DNA from: Acidobacteriota bacterium
GTDB lineage: Bacteria; Acidobacteriota; Terriglobia; Terriglobales; Acidobacteriaceae
Length of the DNA: 64,000 nucleotides
NCBI GenBank assembly: GCA_016196065.1
Contig: JACPYL010000027.1
Location: forward strand, 372,001-436,000
Reading direction: 5' to 3'
In this document: one piece after another, positions 38,285 through 47,843 of the stretch
How the letters are laid out: every line of letters starts with the position of its first letter
Position numbering within the stretch: the stretch's first letter is position 1
Notes under the pieces: model-generated
Database searches by the model: none
Told to the model about the DNA's origin: nothing
Seen by the model: the letters and a program-made list of their open reading frames with translations, nothing else
Translations under genes and position numbers: made by a program

Positions 38285-39229
38285 GTGGAAATTCTCGATC
38301 TCAGGCACTTCTCTTCGGCAGATTTACGGCCTTTGCTGGAAGATGAGATTGCCGTCTGGGCCCAGTCCCTCTCCTGGGACTATTCCGGCTCCGCCGAGAT
38401 GATCCTGCGCTATCTCGACTCAAAAATTCTGCCCGGATATGCGGCTATCGAACGCGGCAACGTATTCGGATATTCCTTTTTTGTGTACGAACAAAGCAAG
38501 GGTGTGATTGGCGACTTGTATGTTCGCGACGGTGGGCGAACCGCCAATCGCAAGGAAGTGGAGGAACGGCTCCTCACCCACGTCATCGAAACGCTGCAGC
38601 AATCTCCGGGAATCCATCGCGTCGAGGCGCAATTGCTGGCGCACGAAACCGGCGAAGTCGTGCGGCCCTTCCTGCAGCAGGGATTCAGTCGACATCCCCG
38701 GGTCTTCATGACCATGGAAATTCCCGCGCGCGCCGCAACCGTCCCGTCATTCAAGCCGGAATTTGAAATACGCCCGTGGTCCGAGCACGAGTATCAATCC
38801 GCGGCGGCTGTCATCACGGCTGCCTATCGCGGACACGTCGATGCCGACATCAACGACCAGTACCGTACCCTGAGCGGCTCGTTGCGCTTCCTGAATAACA
38901 TCGTTCGCTTTCCGGGATGCGGCGTGTTTGATCCGCCGTCGTCGTATCTCGTATTTCAGAAAACCACGCGCACCTTGATCGGATTGATCCTGTGCTCGCT
39001 GGTCCGTCCCGATGTTGGACACGTCACGCAGGTGTGTGTGCTTCCCGAATATCGCTCCAGCGGACTCGGCGAAGCCTTGCTGGCAGCAACCACGAAGAAC
39101 CTTCGCGATCGGCGTTTCCGATCCATATCGCTGACCGTGACCGAAGCAAACTCTCGCGCCATCGCGTTATACAAACGCATCGGCTTCGCATCCAGCCGCG
39201 TGTTTGATGCTTTTGTGTGGGAGGGTTAG
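38285..39229 (+). CDS. Two-domain GNAT N-acetyltransferase
   Basis: 314 residues that fold as two GNAT domains: one at about 1-150 (weak acetyl-CoA motif) and one at about 165-314 with VTQVCVLPEYRSSGLGEALL, the Q/RxxGxG/A-type loop, and SLTVTEANSRAIALYKRIGF. The acceptor is unknown. The GTG at 38285 is chosen because GGAG lies upstream; TTG 38264 would add seven residues without a ribosome-binding site. It stands after arnT with 71 bp between. Confidence 0.8.
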   Translation: MEILDLRHFSSADLRPLLEDEIAVWAQSLSWDYSGSAEMILRYLDSKILPGYAAIERGNVFGYSFFVYEQSKGVIGDLYVRDGGRTANRKEVEERLLTHVIETLQQSPGIHRVEAQLLAHETGEVVRPFLQQGFSRHPRVFMTMEIPARAATVPSFKPEFEIRPWSEHEYQSAAAVITAAYRGHVDADINDQYRTLSGSLRFLNNIVRFPGCGVFDPPSSYLVFQKTTRTLIGLILCSLVRPDVGHVTQVCVLPEYRSSGLGEALLAATTKNLRDRRFRSISLTVTEANSRAIALYKRIGFASSRVFDAFVWEG

Positions 39230-39296
39230 GGCAGTTGCATTCGTTGGAAGCCCCAACGGGGCAAAAGAGATCCCCGCGCCCGACAAAATCCCAGGA

Positions 39297-39818
39297 CTAG
39301 TGCGAATCCCCGAGCGTGTACTCAAACTCGTAGAAGTGCTTCCCATCCGCAATTCTGATCGTCAGCTTGCCGATGAGCCCCGCCAGTTCTTCGGTTCCCG
39401 AGTCCGGAACCACCGTCACCGATAACTGCGGCGCGCCGCGATCCATCGTTCCCGTGTGCTGAAGGAGGAATGTCCCATGCCGGCCCTTCAGAGTCCCAGT
39501 CACCTTTTCCATCGCGACATATCCCGCAGACCCCTTCACGCTCGTCATGCCGGTCAGCATCTCGCCTTTGCTGGTGCCTTCAATATCGCCATGAAATTGT
39601 TTGTCGATCGACATCCTGCCGACCGGTGCGTCCTTATCGTCGGTGGCTTGCGGTGTGAGTTTGACTTCGAACGTTCCGCTGGCATGCATCGTCATGGTTG
39701 GGTCCTTCGGTGCCGCGGCTGCATCAGGGCGCGCCTGCGCCGATGCCCCACATTCAATCACCAGGCACACAAAAATGCCTGCCATTAAATTTCTTCGAAA
39801 TCGCAATGGATACTTCAT
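39297..39818 (-). CDS. Secreted DUF3224 protein
   Basis: 173 residues with a signal peptide (about 1-27, ending GASAQA). The mature part, MHASGTFEVKLTPQ...KQFHGDIEGTSKGEMLTGM and AGYVAMEKVTGTLKGRHGTFLLQHTGTM, is a repeating beta pattern typical of DUF3224, related to allene-oxide-cyclase-like barrels. The reaction is unknown. It is the last gene of a minus-strand run (M24 peptidase, two small membrane proteins) and follows a heptamer run in its leader. Confidence 0.85.
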   Translation of the reverse strand: MKYPLRFRRNLMAGIFVCLVIECGASAQARPDAAAAPKDPTMTMHASGTFEVKLTPQATDDKDAPVGRMSIDKQFHGDIEGTSKGEMLTGMTSVKGSAGYVAMEKVTGTLKGRHGTFLLQHTGTMDRGAPQLSVTVVPDSGTEELAGLIGKLTIRIADGKHFYEFEYTLGDSH

Positions 39819-39860
39819 GGGAGACTAGCTTTCAGTTTCCACCCTCATGTGTACTGGGTC

Positions 39861-39902
39861 GACTGAGAACTGAGAACTGGGAACTGACTACTGACTACTG
39901 AA
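39861..39902. repeat. Heptamer run upstream of the DUF3224 gene
   Basis: Six 7-bp units in strict phase: GACTGAG, AACTGAG, AACTGGG, AACTGAC, TACTGAC, TACTGAA. The run fills most of the gap between the stop of the 60-residue gene (39909) and the DUF3224 start (39818), both on the minus strand. Confidence 0.85.
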
Positions 39903-39908
39903 ATCGAC

Positions 39909-40091
39909 TTATCGCCGCAGCAGCCACATCGCCCATCCCGCCAGGAAGACTCCGCCGACGAAAAGGGCAAAGCAGTACAAGCCGTACTTGACCTGCTCCA
40001 TAGTGGTGTTGCGCTGCGTGATGCCGAATACGACCGATGCAAAAACGGCAAACAAAACTGCGGCGCTGAAGTGCGAGAGATTGATGGTCAC
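39909..40091 (-). CDS. Small two-helix membrane protein
   Basis: 60 residues, two hydrophobic helices (about 5-25 and 35-57) ending MWLLRR. HFSAAVLFAVFASVVFGIT and LYCFALFVGGVFLAGWAMWL are the helices. The start overlaps the stop of the 139-residue gene (ATGA type at 40088-40091), a strong sign that both are translated. The function is unknown. Confidence 0.75.
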   Translation of the reverse strand: MTINLSHFSAAVLFAVFASVVFGITQRNTTMEQVKYGLYCFALFVGGVFLAGWAMWLLRR

Positions 40092-40507
40092 GGTTTCTTC
40101 CCCAGCGCGATGTGGTGAGCATCCGCGGCGGCGATAAAGTTCAGCAGGCCTGCCACGATCACAAACGTCTTCCCGTAATCGGCGGTAGCATGTGCGGCTG
40201 CAGCCTGTCCCCAGCCCATGATCATGGCTAGAAAGTACAGTGCGCCTGATCCCAGGTCGCCCACAAAGCCGAGCATCTCAAGAATGTCGCCGCCATTCGG
40301 CCCGTACACCCGGCCGTTCATGCCCAACCCAAGCAGGAACATCGCGACCACCGACACCATCAGCAGCAGTCCGCGCACATAGCGTTTCTGCATGATGTGT
40401 CCCGCGCCCGGAATCAGCCAGCCCACGATCGGCGCGACAATCGCTTGGGTCGTTAGGGGATACTCCGGTGCTGCGTTCGCTGCTTTGTCTGTCGAGGTTT
40501 TCGCCAT
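40088..40507 (-). CDS. Membrane protein, DUF6677-like
   Basis: 139 residues. A polar N-terminus with TTQAIVAPIVGWLIPGAGHI is followed by three or four helices, and LLNFIAAADAHHIALGKKP closes the protein. The GWLIPGAGHIMQKRYVRGLL wording resembles TM2-like and DUF6677 proteins of Acidobacteriota. The function is unknown. It lies 58 bp downstream of the M24 peptidase gene and is coupled to the 60-residue gene. Confidence 0.7.
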   Translation of the reverse strand: MAKTSTDKAANAAPEYPLTTQAIVAPIVGWLIPGAGHIMQKRYVRGLLLMVSVVAMFLLGLGMNGRVYGPNGGDILEMLGFVGDLGSGALYFLAMIMGWGQAAAAHATADYGKTFVIVAGLLNFIAAADAHHIALGKKP

Positions 40508-40565
40508 TCCGATGATTGCCAGTCCGGTCTTTGTTGGATTGCTATTAATTAAGACTGTGATTCGT

Positions 40566-41729
40566 TCAGATCGTTACCAGTTCGTGTTGAGCTTTACCTG
40601 TGACCTCAGCGCTGCCGGTACGCACCAGCACGTTCACCTCGCTGCGTACTCCGAACTCAGGCAGATAAATACCGGGCTCAATCGAGAAGCAGGAGTTGGG
40701 CAGGATGCGGCGCTCGTCGTGAATTTCCAGGTCGTCCATGTTGGCGCCGTTCGCATGTACCAGCGTGCCGATGGAATGACCAGTTCGATGAATGAAATAA
40801 TCTCCGTATCCAGCCCTCTTGATATGCGCGCGCACCGCGCGATCCACTTCCCATCCCGCAATGGATCGCCCCGCAGCCACTGCATCGATCGCAGTCTTGG
40901 CTCCGAGGTCGCGCGCCTCGCTGACGATCTTAAAAATCTCGCGATGACGCTCAGTAGGTTTGCCGAGAACGCCGGTCCATGTAATGTCGTAAAACACCGC
41001 GCCGGGTGTATTCATTTTTGCCCAGACATCAAGCAACACGAAATCACCTTCGCGAATCGGTACAGGATGTTTCGCGCTCGGCTCGTAGTGCGGGTTGCCG
41101 CTGTTGGCATTCACCGCAACGATCGGCGGATCGTCGGTGACCATGTTCTCCCGCGCGAAGGCATCCATGAACCATTGTTGGATTTCGTGTTCGTAAGTGT
41201 CGCCCTTGCGCACGCGGCGTCCGATTTCCTGAAACGCTTCCGCAGTCAACCGGTCGATGATGTCTCGCGCCGCAAAATGCGTGGCAATCTGATCTTCGGT
41301 CAGGGTCGCTTCGAACTGCGCAATCAGATCCTGCGAACTCACTACGTTCTTGCCCAGCCCGCGAATCAGATCCACAGTCCCTGCGTCCACCAGGGAAATC
41401 GTGAACACCAGGTTGTTCGGCGAATACTGCATCGCAATGTCACGATGTGCCGCCAGCAGACCCTTCATGTTGTCGAAGAGTTCCTGCCATCCCGAATACT
41501 GGAGCTTGGTGCCCGGCAGCGTGTCCAGGTGGCCCGCCTCAATCTTGTGGACAAGTTTGGTCGGCTGGCCATTGGCAGGGATCAGGTAGAACCAGCGGCG
41601 TGTCACCATGAGTCCATCAGGTAGCCCGAGCACGCGATAGGCGATCGGGTCGCGATGATGATGGTCGCAAAATAGCCAAGCGTCGATATTCCGCTCGCGC
41701 AAGGCTTTCTGAATGGCTGTAAGGTCCAT
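40566..41729 (-). CDS. M24 family aminopeptidase (Xaa-Pro peptidase type)
   Basis: 387 residues with an N-terminal creatinase-like domain (about 1-150) and the pita-bread catalytic domain. Metal ligands are in LLDVWAKMNTPGAVFYDIT (two Asp), HRTGHSIGTLVHANGAN (His) and CFSIEPGIYLPEFGVRSEV (two Glu). It would remove an N-terminal residue next to proline, probably in the cytoplasm since no signal peptide is seen. The ATG at 41729 is used; the in-frame TTG at 41735 is less likely. It is divergent from the proline dehydrogenase gene, a pairing that makes sense for proline use. Confidence 0.9.
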   Translation of the reverse strand: MDLTAIQKALRERNIDAWLFCDHHHRDPIAYRVLGLPDGLMVTRRWFYLIPANGQPTKLVHKIEAGHLDTLPGTKLQYSGWQELFDNMKGLLAAHRDIAMQYSPNNLVFTISLVDAGTVDLIRGLGKNVVSSQDLIAQFEATLTEDQIATHFAARDIIDRLTAEAFQEIGRRVRKGDTYEHEIQQWFMDAFARENMVTDDPPIVAVNANSGNPHYEPSAKHPVPIREGDFVLLDVWAKMNTPGAVFYDITWTGVLGKPTERHREIFKIVSEARDLGAKTAIDAVAAGRSIAGWEVDRAVRAHIKRAGYGDYFIHRTGHSIGTLVHANGANMDDLEIHDERRILPNSCFSIEPGIYLPEFGVRSEVNVLVRTGSAEVTGKAQHELVTI

Positions 41730-41883
41730 GGACAAACGCTAATTCTACATGATCTTGCATGGGACCGGGGATTTTGCCCTTGGCTTACGCTCATGGACCC
41801 GCCCCCACTGGTTTTGTGATAAAAAATACTGTAATGCCACCGCACGTCTCTGGCAGTCCGATCCCGTTGCAACTCGGAGTGGC

Positions 41884-42810
41884 ATGCTGAGGGCTACTTT
41901 CATCGCTCTCTCGGAGAGCCGCTGGCTCCGACATGTCGCCGAGCAGTCCAAGTTTGGACAGCGCACCTCCAGCCGCTTTGTCGCCGGTAACACGGTTCAG
42001 GATGCCGTCCGCGCCGCGGATGCCGTGAATCAATTCGGAGCGGGCGTCTCCATCGACAACCTCGGAGAGAATGTCACCAACGCAGAAGAGGCGAAAGCGA
42101 GCGCGCAACTCTATCACCACCTGCTCGATGAAATCGCTGCCCGCAAGCTCAAAGCCAACATCAGCCTCAAACTGACCCACATGGGTCTCGACGTCGACGA
42201 GACTCTGGCGCACGATCTGGTCAGCGGACTCGTAGCCCGCGCCGCCAGCATGTCCCCTAAAAATTTTGTGCGCGTGGATATGGAAGGCTCCCCTTACACG
42301 CAGCGTACCCTCGACTTTGTTCATCAACTCCATCGCGTGCCCGAAAACAAAGGATGCGTGGGCGCGGTCATTCAGTCTTATATGCGCCGGGCCGAGGCGG
42401 ACATCGAGAAGCTTTTGGGCGACGGTATTCGTATCCGGCTCTGCAAGGGTGCCTACAAGGAGCCGACCGAGATCGCTTTCCAGCAGAAGTCAGAAGTGGA
42501 CGGCAACTATATCAAGCTGATGAAGATCCTGATGAAGAGTGGGATCTATCATGGTCTGGCCACGCACGACGAAGCCATCATCAGGGAAGCCAAGGCCTAT
42601 TCGTCTGCCGCCAACATTCCACGTAACGCCTTTGAATTCCAAATGTTACACGGAATCCGCCGTGACCTTCAGCAGGGTCTCGTAAAGGACGGCTGGGGGG
42701 TGCGCGTCTATATTCCCTTCGGTACCGAGTGGTATCCCTACCTGATGCGGCGTTTGGCCGAGCGCCCGGCGAATGTCTTGTTTATCGCCAAGAACATCCT
42801 CCGCAAATAA
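41884..42810 (+). CDS. putA: Proline dehydrogenase (monofunctional)
   Basis: FAD enzyme of 308 residues that oxidises proline to pyrroline-5-carboxylate and reduces quinone. The barrel contains AVNQFGAGVSIDNLGENV, NISLKLTHMGLDVD, VRVDMEGSPYTQRTLDF, IRLCKGAYKEP and FEFQMLHGIRRDLQ, and ends YIPFGTEWYPYLMRRLAERP. The ATG at 41884 is chosen; 45 further in-frame codons upstream carry no similarity. No P5C dehydrogenase domain or gene is adjacent. The 154-bp divergent region to the M24 peptidase is AT-rich around 41815-41835 and may hold the promoters. Confidence 0.92.
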   Translation: MLRATFIALSESRWLRHVAEQSKFGQRTSSRFVAGNTVQDAVRAADAVNQFGAGVSIDNLGENVTNAEEAKASAQLYHHLLDEIAARKLKANISLKLTHMGLDVDETLAHDLVSGLVARAASMSPKNFVRVDMEGSPYTQRTLDFVHQLHRVPENKGCVGAVIQSYMRRAEADIEKLLGDGIRIRLCKGAYKEPTEIAFQQKSEVDGNYIKLMKILMKSGIYHGLATHDEAIIREAKAYSSAANIPRNAFEFQMLHGIRRDLQQGLVKDGWGVRVYIPFGTEWYPYLMRRLAERPANVLFIAKNILRK

Positions 42811-43103
42811 ACCAGATCCCAACCGCTTTCCGTGAAGGGATTTTCTCTCCGGTTTCGTCTTACAAGATGGAAACCAGCTCTACTGGATTCAAAGCCTGCC
42901 CCCTCGGCTTAGTGCTTGATTCTGGTTTGGGTTCCAACGAGTCAGTGGCTCGCGACGTTTCTGATCAAGACTCCGGGTTTCCAGTTTATCCTCCGCGTCG
43001 CCAAGGGGAAGGGCGGCGCGGAGGATCTTGTACCCCCTCACCAACCTTCCCAATCATCGCTTTGATTTCCACTCCCGCCATTTTCCGTTAACGATGCGGT
43101 ACC
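42811..43103. other. Intergenic stretch with no recognised feature
   Basis: This 293-bp gap separates proline dehydrogenase and the M28 peptidase. The short open frames across it have no start signals and read like non-coding DNA. I see no palindrome, heptamer run or terminator. Confidence 0.5.
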
Positions 43104-45437
43104 ATGTCGAGTCTCGGACTCCGGGGGAAAACTGTGTTGATCAAGTCTCGTTTGTTGTGCGCGTTGTTGCTGGCAATCGCTCCTGTCATTTTTGCTCAAT
43201 CCAAACCAGATGAGAAAAACTCAACCGCGGCGACTGTCCCCAGTGCCGGAGACTCCGCGAACATTTCGCCTGCCCAGCGTGCCTGGGAGAAGAAATTTCA
43301 GGACGGCATCGTCCCCGCGAACATTCGCGAAAACATGCGCCGCCTCAGTGCTCGTCCTCACCATGTGGGATCTCCGTACGACAAGGACAACGCAGAATGG
43401 ATCTTGTCGAAATTCAAGGACGCCGGCTTCGATGCCCGGATCGAAACATTTCATGTCCTATTTCCGACCCCAAAAGAGCGGGTGCTCGAACTTCTGGAGC
43501 CGACCAAATTTCGCGCCAGGCTGCAGGAACCTGTTCTGGCTGTCGATCCAACGTCGGGCCAGACTGCGGAGCAGCTTCCCACTTACAACGCCTACTCGGC
43601 CGATGGAGACATCACCGCGCCTCTGGTCTATGTGAACTACGGCAACCGTGAGGACTACGAACAGCTTGACCGGTTGGGGATTTCAGTTAAGGGTGCGATC
43701 GTAATTGCCCGATATGGTCATGGCTGGCGCGGCATCAAGCCGAAAGTCGCAGGCGAGCATGGCGCCATTGGCTGCATCATCTATTCCGATCCTAAAGGGG
43801 ACGGATACGTCAACGGCGATGACTACACGAACGGAGGTTGGCGGCCGCGCGACGGCGTGCAGCGGGGCAGCGTGATGGACACCGATTATCCCGGCGATCC
43901 ATTGACGCCCGGAGTCGGCGCAACCGCGGATGCGAAGCGTCTCGACATCAAGGATGCCAGGACAATCACCAAGGTTCCCGTGCTGCCAATTTCTTATTCG
44001 GAAGCACTTCCGTTCTTGTCCGCGCTGAAGGGCCCGGTGGCTCCGGAGAATTGGCGCGGCGCATTGCCCATCACCTATCACGTCGGGCCTGGGCCAGCCA
44101 GGGTTCACCTCAAAGTTGCCTCCAACTGGGACCTTAAGCCCATCTATGACGTGATTGGAACCTTGCACGGAGCGAATGATGCGCAATGGGTAATTCGTGG
44201 CAACCATCATGATGCGTGGGTGAATGGCGCGGACGATCCGATCTCCGGCCAGTCTGTAATGTTGGAAGAAGTGCGCATGCTCGGGGAGTTGCACCGGCAG
44301 GGCTGGACGCCGTCGCGCACCATCATCTATTGCGCATGGGACGGCGAAGAGCCGGGGTTACTGGGATCGGTGGAGTGGGTGGAAACCCATCTCGCGGAAT
44401 TGCAGCAACACGCGGTCGCCTACCTCAACTCCGACAGCAATCAGCGTGGGTTTCTCGATACGGGAGGCACCCAGGATTTGCAGTCCTTCATCAGCGGCGT
44501 CGCTCGCGACATCCAGGATCCGGAAACGCACATGACCGTGTTCCAGCGTTCCCACCTTGCTGCGATCGCGGATGCGAAGAATGCTGAGGAACGCGCCGAC
44601 CTTCGCAAGCGAAAGGACCTGGTAGTCGACGCGCTCGGCGACGGTTCCGATTTCACCGCTTTTCAGGATCTGGCGGGGATTTCCACGCTGAGCATTGAAT
44701 TCGGCGGCGAAAGTGATGGCACGCAATACCACTCGATCTACGACGATTTCTACTGGTACACGCACTTTGTCGACACCGACTTTGTGTACGGGCGCGCTCT
44801 GGCGCAAACCGCGGGCACAGCGATGATGCGCCTGGCGGATACCGCCTTGATCCCGTTTGACTACGCTCCGCAGGCCGAAGCGATCGCCAAATACGAAACC
44901 GAGTTGGAGAAGTTATTGAAAGACAAGCAGGACGAATTCGCCGAGACCAACCTGCAATTACAGGAAGGCGTCTTCACGGCGACGTCAGACCCGCGGCGCC
45001 CAACCCTGCCTCCGCCCGCCGAGACCGTTCCGCCTTTCATGAATTTTGCGCCCATGAAGAATGCGATTGACCTGCTGAAAAAGAGTGCCGACCGTTATTC
45101 CAAGGCACTATCGAGTTGGCAGCAGAAAGGATCGCCGGATCGCTCTTCGCAATCGCTCGCGGCAGTTAATGCGGACCTCCTCAAAGTCGGCCGTTTGTTC
45201 CTGAATGAAAAAGGACTCCCCGAACGTCCCTGGTTCAAGAATCAAATCTACGCACCGGGCGCCTACACCGGCTACGGAGCCAAACCAATCGCCGCCGTCC
45301 GCGAATACATGGACGAAAAGAAATGGAAGGAAGCAGAAGCGGAAGTTCCACAGGTATCCCAAATCATCGAGCAAGTTGCCACCGGAATCGACAAGGCTGC
45401 TGCGTCCCTTGAAAAGGCTGTCGCCGAGACACCGTGA
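43104..45437 (+). CDS. Secreted M28 metallopeptidase, glutamate carboxypeptidase II-like
   Basis: 777 residues with a signal peptide (hydrophobic about 14-30, ending FAQ). It has a PA domain (about 130-270, GAIVIARYGHGWRGIKP), the M28 zinc domain (340-590) and a transferrin-receptor-like dimerisation domain at the end. Zinc ligands are in NHHDAWVNGADDP, CAWDGEEPGLLGSVEW (Glu-Glu), LNSDSNQRGF and TQYHSIYDDFYWY. It resembles human PSMA and would trim acidic or dipeptide substrates outside the cell. The GTG and TTG near 43134-43137 are alternative starts. Confidence 0.92.
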   Translation: MSSLGLRGKTVLIKSRLLCALLLAIAPVIFAQSKPDEKNSTAATVPSAGDSANISPAQRAWEKKFQDGIVPANIRENMRRLSARPHHVGSPYDKDNAEWILSKFKDAGFDARIETFHVLFPTPKERVLELLEPTKFRARLQEPVLAVDPTSGQTAEQLPTYNAYSADGDITAPLVYVNYGNREDYEQLDRLGISVKGAIVIARYGHGWRGIKPKVAGEHGAIGCIIYSDPKGDGYVNGDDYTNGGWRPRDGVQRGSVMDTDYPGDPLTPGVGATADAKRLDIKDARTITKVPVLPISYSEALPFLSALKGPVAPENWRGALPITYHVGPGPARVHLKVASNWDLKPIYDVIGTLHGANDAQWVIRGNHHDAWVNGADDPISGQSVMLEEVRMLGELHRQGWTPSRTIIYCAWDGEEPGLLGSVEWVETHLAELQQHAVAYLNSDSNQRGFLDTGGTQDLQSFISGVARDIQDPETHMTVFQRSHLAAIADAKNAEERADLRKRKDLVVDALGDGSDFTAFQDLAGISTLSIEFGGESDGTQYHSIYDDFYWYTHFVDTDFVYGRALAQTAGTAMMRLADTALIPFDYAPQAEAIAKYETELEKLLKDKQDEFAETNLQLQEGVFTATSDPRRPTLPPPAETVPPFMNFAPMKNAIDLLKKSADRYSKALSSWQQKGSPDRSSQSLAAVNADLLKVGRLFLNEKGLPERPWFKNQIYAPGAYTGYGAKPIAAVREYMDEKKWKEAEAEVPQVSQIIEQVATGIDKAAASLEKAVAETP

Positions 45438-45724
45438 TTGTTTGGGGAGAGGGAAGAAGTGGCCACCAGCCATTCGACAGGAACGTGGCAACGATTCGGA
45501 TTCAAACCGATTAACATCCCAGATCCAGGGAACACCCATAAAAACCGGCCCCACCCAACGCCTCCGTGCGAGACCGGCGCAAAACACCCATCGCTCCGGG
45601 TGCACAATAATCCCTACTAGCTTGCTAGACTATGTGATACTGTTGCCGTCCCAGGTGACGCCCCCTCTCCTGAGTAAATCCCAGAACCCAAGCCTGGCAA
45701 GCCTTTCCAGGTAACGAGGTCCCA

Positions 45725-47713
45725 ATGATTCTCTCCGGCAGCAATCGCTTCCTCGGTTTCGTTTTCATGATTTCTTCCCTGTTTGTGAGTTCCGTGATGG
45801 CTGCCGATGCGCCGGCCGGTTCTCCCCAGGATGTGTTGACCTATCACTACAACAACCTGCGCACCAGTTGGTACTCCGCCGAAACGCAGCTCAATGCTAG
45901 TAACGTCAACCCAACCAAGTTCGGGCTACTCAACACTGTTGTGCTTGACGGGCGCGTGGATGCCCAGCCGTTGTACGTTTCGCAGCAGACCATTCTGAAC
46001 AAGGGCGTGCACAACGTCGTCTATGTCGCGACCGAGAACAACAGCATCTACGCCATCGATGCGGATACAGGAAAGTCTCTCTGGCGTAAGAATTTTGGAA
46101 AGCCTGTGCCGTATTCCTACAAAAGTTTCGACGACAACGTGTTTCCAGTGATGGGCATTCTGAGTACTCCCGTCATAGATCGCACCCTCGGTAACTTGTA
46201 CTTCGTCACCGATACCTACAACGGGAAAACCGACACGTTTCGTTTGCGAGCGATCTCGCTGTCTTCTGGACAGGCGGCAACCAAGCCCGCGGTAATCAAA
46301 TTTTCTGCCATCCTGGCCGATGGTTCCATGTGGAAGTTCAATCCCAAATTCCACCTGCAGCGTCCCGGTCTTCTCGAAGCGAACGGCGCGATCTACGTGG
46401 CTTTCGGCAGCAATGGCGATATCAATCCAGACCAGTCGCGAGGCAGCATTGTTCGTTACAACGCCACCTCACTTCTGCCGATGGGCGGAGATGTAACCGA
46501 TACATGGGACCCAGTCCACTCGACTTACTTGTTGTCTTCGATCTGGCAGTCAGGCTATGCGCCGGCGGCGGATGCGAACGGCGACGTGTATTTCTCGACC
46601 GGCAATAGCGATCCCGGCTTTGCTTCGTATTCCCAAAGCTTCAATCATCCGGACAGCATTGTCCATATGGCTGGCGACCTGAACAGCCTGGTCGACAGCT
46701 TTACGCCCAGCAATTATTTTCAGCTCGATCAGTCCGATCTCGACTTGGGTTCGGCAGGTATGATCCTTCTTCCTGATCAGCCCGGTTCCATACCCCATCT
46801 GGCCGTGGGCGGCAGCAAGGATGGCCGCGCGTTCCTGATGAATCGCGACCACCTCGGCGGCTACACCCCGAGCGGCCCGGACAACGTGATCCAGACCGTC
46901 AACCAGGGCAACTGCTGGTGTGGACCGGCATTCTACGTCGGTGCCGATGGCAAGAGCTACGTTCTCACCGCGGGAGGGAACGGCGTGACCAGTTGGCAAT
47001 TGCAGACCAGTCCCTCCGTGAAACTCACTGCGAAGGGGACCACTGGAACTTTCTATACCAATGGCCTCCCTGATTTTGGCGGAGTCATTCCGGTTGTCTC
47101 TTCCAACGGCACGGCGGCCGGGACGGCGATCGTGTGGTTTATTCAGAAGCCGCAGTTTTCCTCGGACAGTGATCCAGGCGCGCCCCTCACGCTCCAGGCC
47201 TTCGACGCCACGAACCTGGTGACTCCGCTGTTCACCGCGCCGGCCGGCACATGGACGCATGCGGTCAACAGTAACGCCAACACCGTGCCCACGGTGGCGA
47301 ACGGCAAAGTCTATATTGGCAGCAACAAGCAATTGCAAATCTTCGGGCTCCTTCCTCCGAAAAATGGTCTCGCCCGGGCCGCGCTCCCGCAGAGCATCGC
47401 GACCTCGACTCCGGATGTGGTTACATGTGCGCCAGGTGCAACTGCAGCCACGGCACTTGGTTCTTCGAGTTCCTTGCATCAGATTTACGGAACGGTATGC
47501 AAAGCGAGTGGGTCTGAAGTGCAGCTCTCGTTGCGAAGCGGCCGGAGCATTGCGATCGACATCAGCAATGCATTCGCGCGCCATCAACGGGTCGCGCTCA
47601 CTCCTGGACGAAACGTTCGCATGAATGTGACCGTCGATGAAAAAGGCACGGTCCATGCCGTGAAGGTTTCTCCGGCACACACATTGTCGCCGTTGACTCC
47701 AAAAGACCGGTAA
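45725..47713 (+). CDS. Secreted quinoprotein-like beta-propeller protein
   Basis: 662 residues with a signal peptide (about 1-27, VSSVMAADA). YHYNNLRTSWYSAETQLNAS is followed by WD-like PQQ propeller blades such as VYVATENNSIYAIDADTGKSLWRKNF and LYFVTDTYNGKTDTFRLRAI. The last 120 residues form a separate OB-like or beta domain with a Cys pair (VTCAPG...TVCKAS). PQQ-binding residues are not obvious, so an enzyme role is not established; adhesion or glycan contact is possible. It stands alone with a 287-bp region upstream that holds no clear signal. Confidence 0.8.
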   Translation: MILSGSNRFLGFVFMISSLFVSSVMAADAPAGSPQDVLTYHYNNLRTSWYSAETQLNASNVNPTKFGLLNTVVLDGRVDAQPLYVSQQTILNKGVHNVVYVATENNSIYAIDADTGKSLWRKNFGKPVPYSYKSFDDNVFPVMGILSTPVIDRTLGNLYFVTDTYNGKTDTFRLRAISLSSGQAATKPAVIKFSAILADGSMWKFNPKFHLQRPGLLEANGAIYVAFGSNGDINPDQSRGSIVRYNATSLLPMGGDVTDTWDPVHSTYLLSSIWQSGYAPAADANGDVYFSTGNSDPGFASYSQSFNHPDSIVHMAGDLNSLVDSFTPSNYFQLDQSDLDLGSAGMILLPDQPGSIPHLAVGGSKDGRAFLMNRDHLGGYTPSGPDNVIQTVNQGNCWCGPAFYVGADGKSYVLTAGGNGVTSWQLQTSPSVKLTAKGTTGTFYTNGLPDFGGVIPVVSSNGTAAGTAIVWFIQKPQFSSDSDPGAPLTLQAFDATNLVTPLFTAPAGTWTHAVNSNANTVPTVANGKVYIGSNKQLQIFGLLPPKNGLARAALPQSIATSTPDVVTCAPGATAATALGSSSSLHQIYGTVCKASGSEVQLSLRSGRSIAIDISNAFARHQRVALTPGRNVRMNVTVDEKGTVHAVKVSPAHTLSPLTPKDR

Positions 47714-47756
47714 ACCCAAAGGTGGCCTGGGACATTCACGCCACCCGATCAACACC

Positions 47757-47804
47757 AAGAAAAAGGCCCCCATCTCCCGCAAAGAGATGCGAGAAATGGG
47801 GCCT
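47757..47804 (-). terminator. Intrinsic terminator of the secreted-paralogue operon
   Basis: On the minus strand, GGCCCCATTTCTC and GAGATGGGGGCC form a strong stem followed by TTTTTCTTGG. It lies about 40 bp past the stop of the last paralogue. In the plus direction no T-run follows, so it serves the minus-strand genes. Confidence 0.8.
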
Positions 47805-47843
47805 CCGTCCGCGCAGGCTGAAGGTCGACCTTCTGCCCACTAC

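Noticed and set aside
42729-43091. 120-residue plus-strand frame after proline dehydrogenase
   Set aside because: Its first part overlaps the dehydrogenase in another frame, and the rest shows no motif or start signal.
46550-47782. 410-residue minus-strand open frame
   Set aside because: Opposite the quinoprotein-like gene, with no family motif or signal peptide; an antisense shadow.
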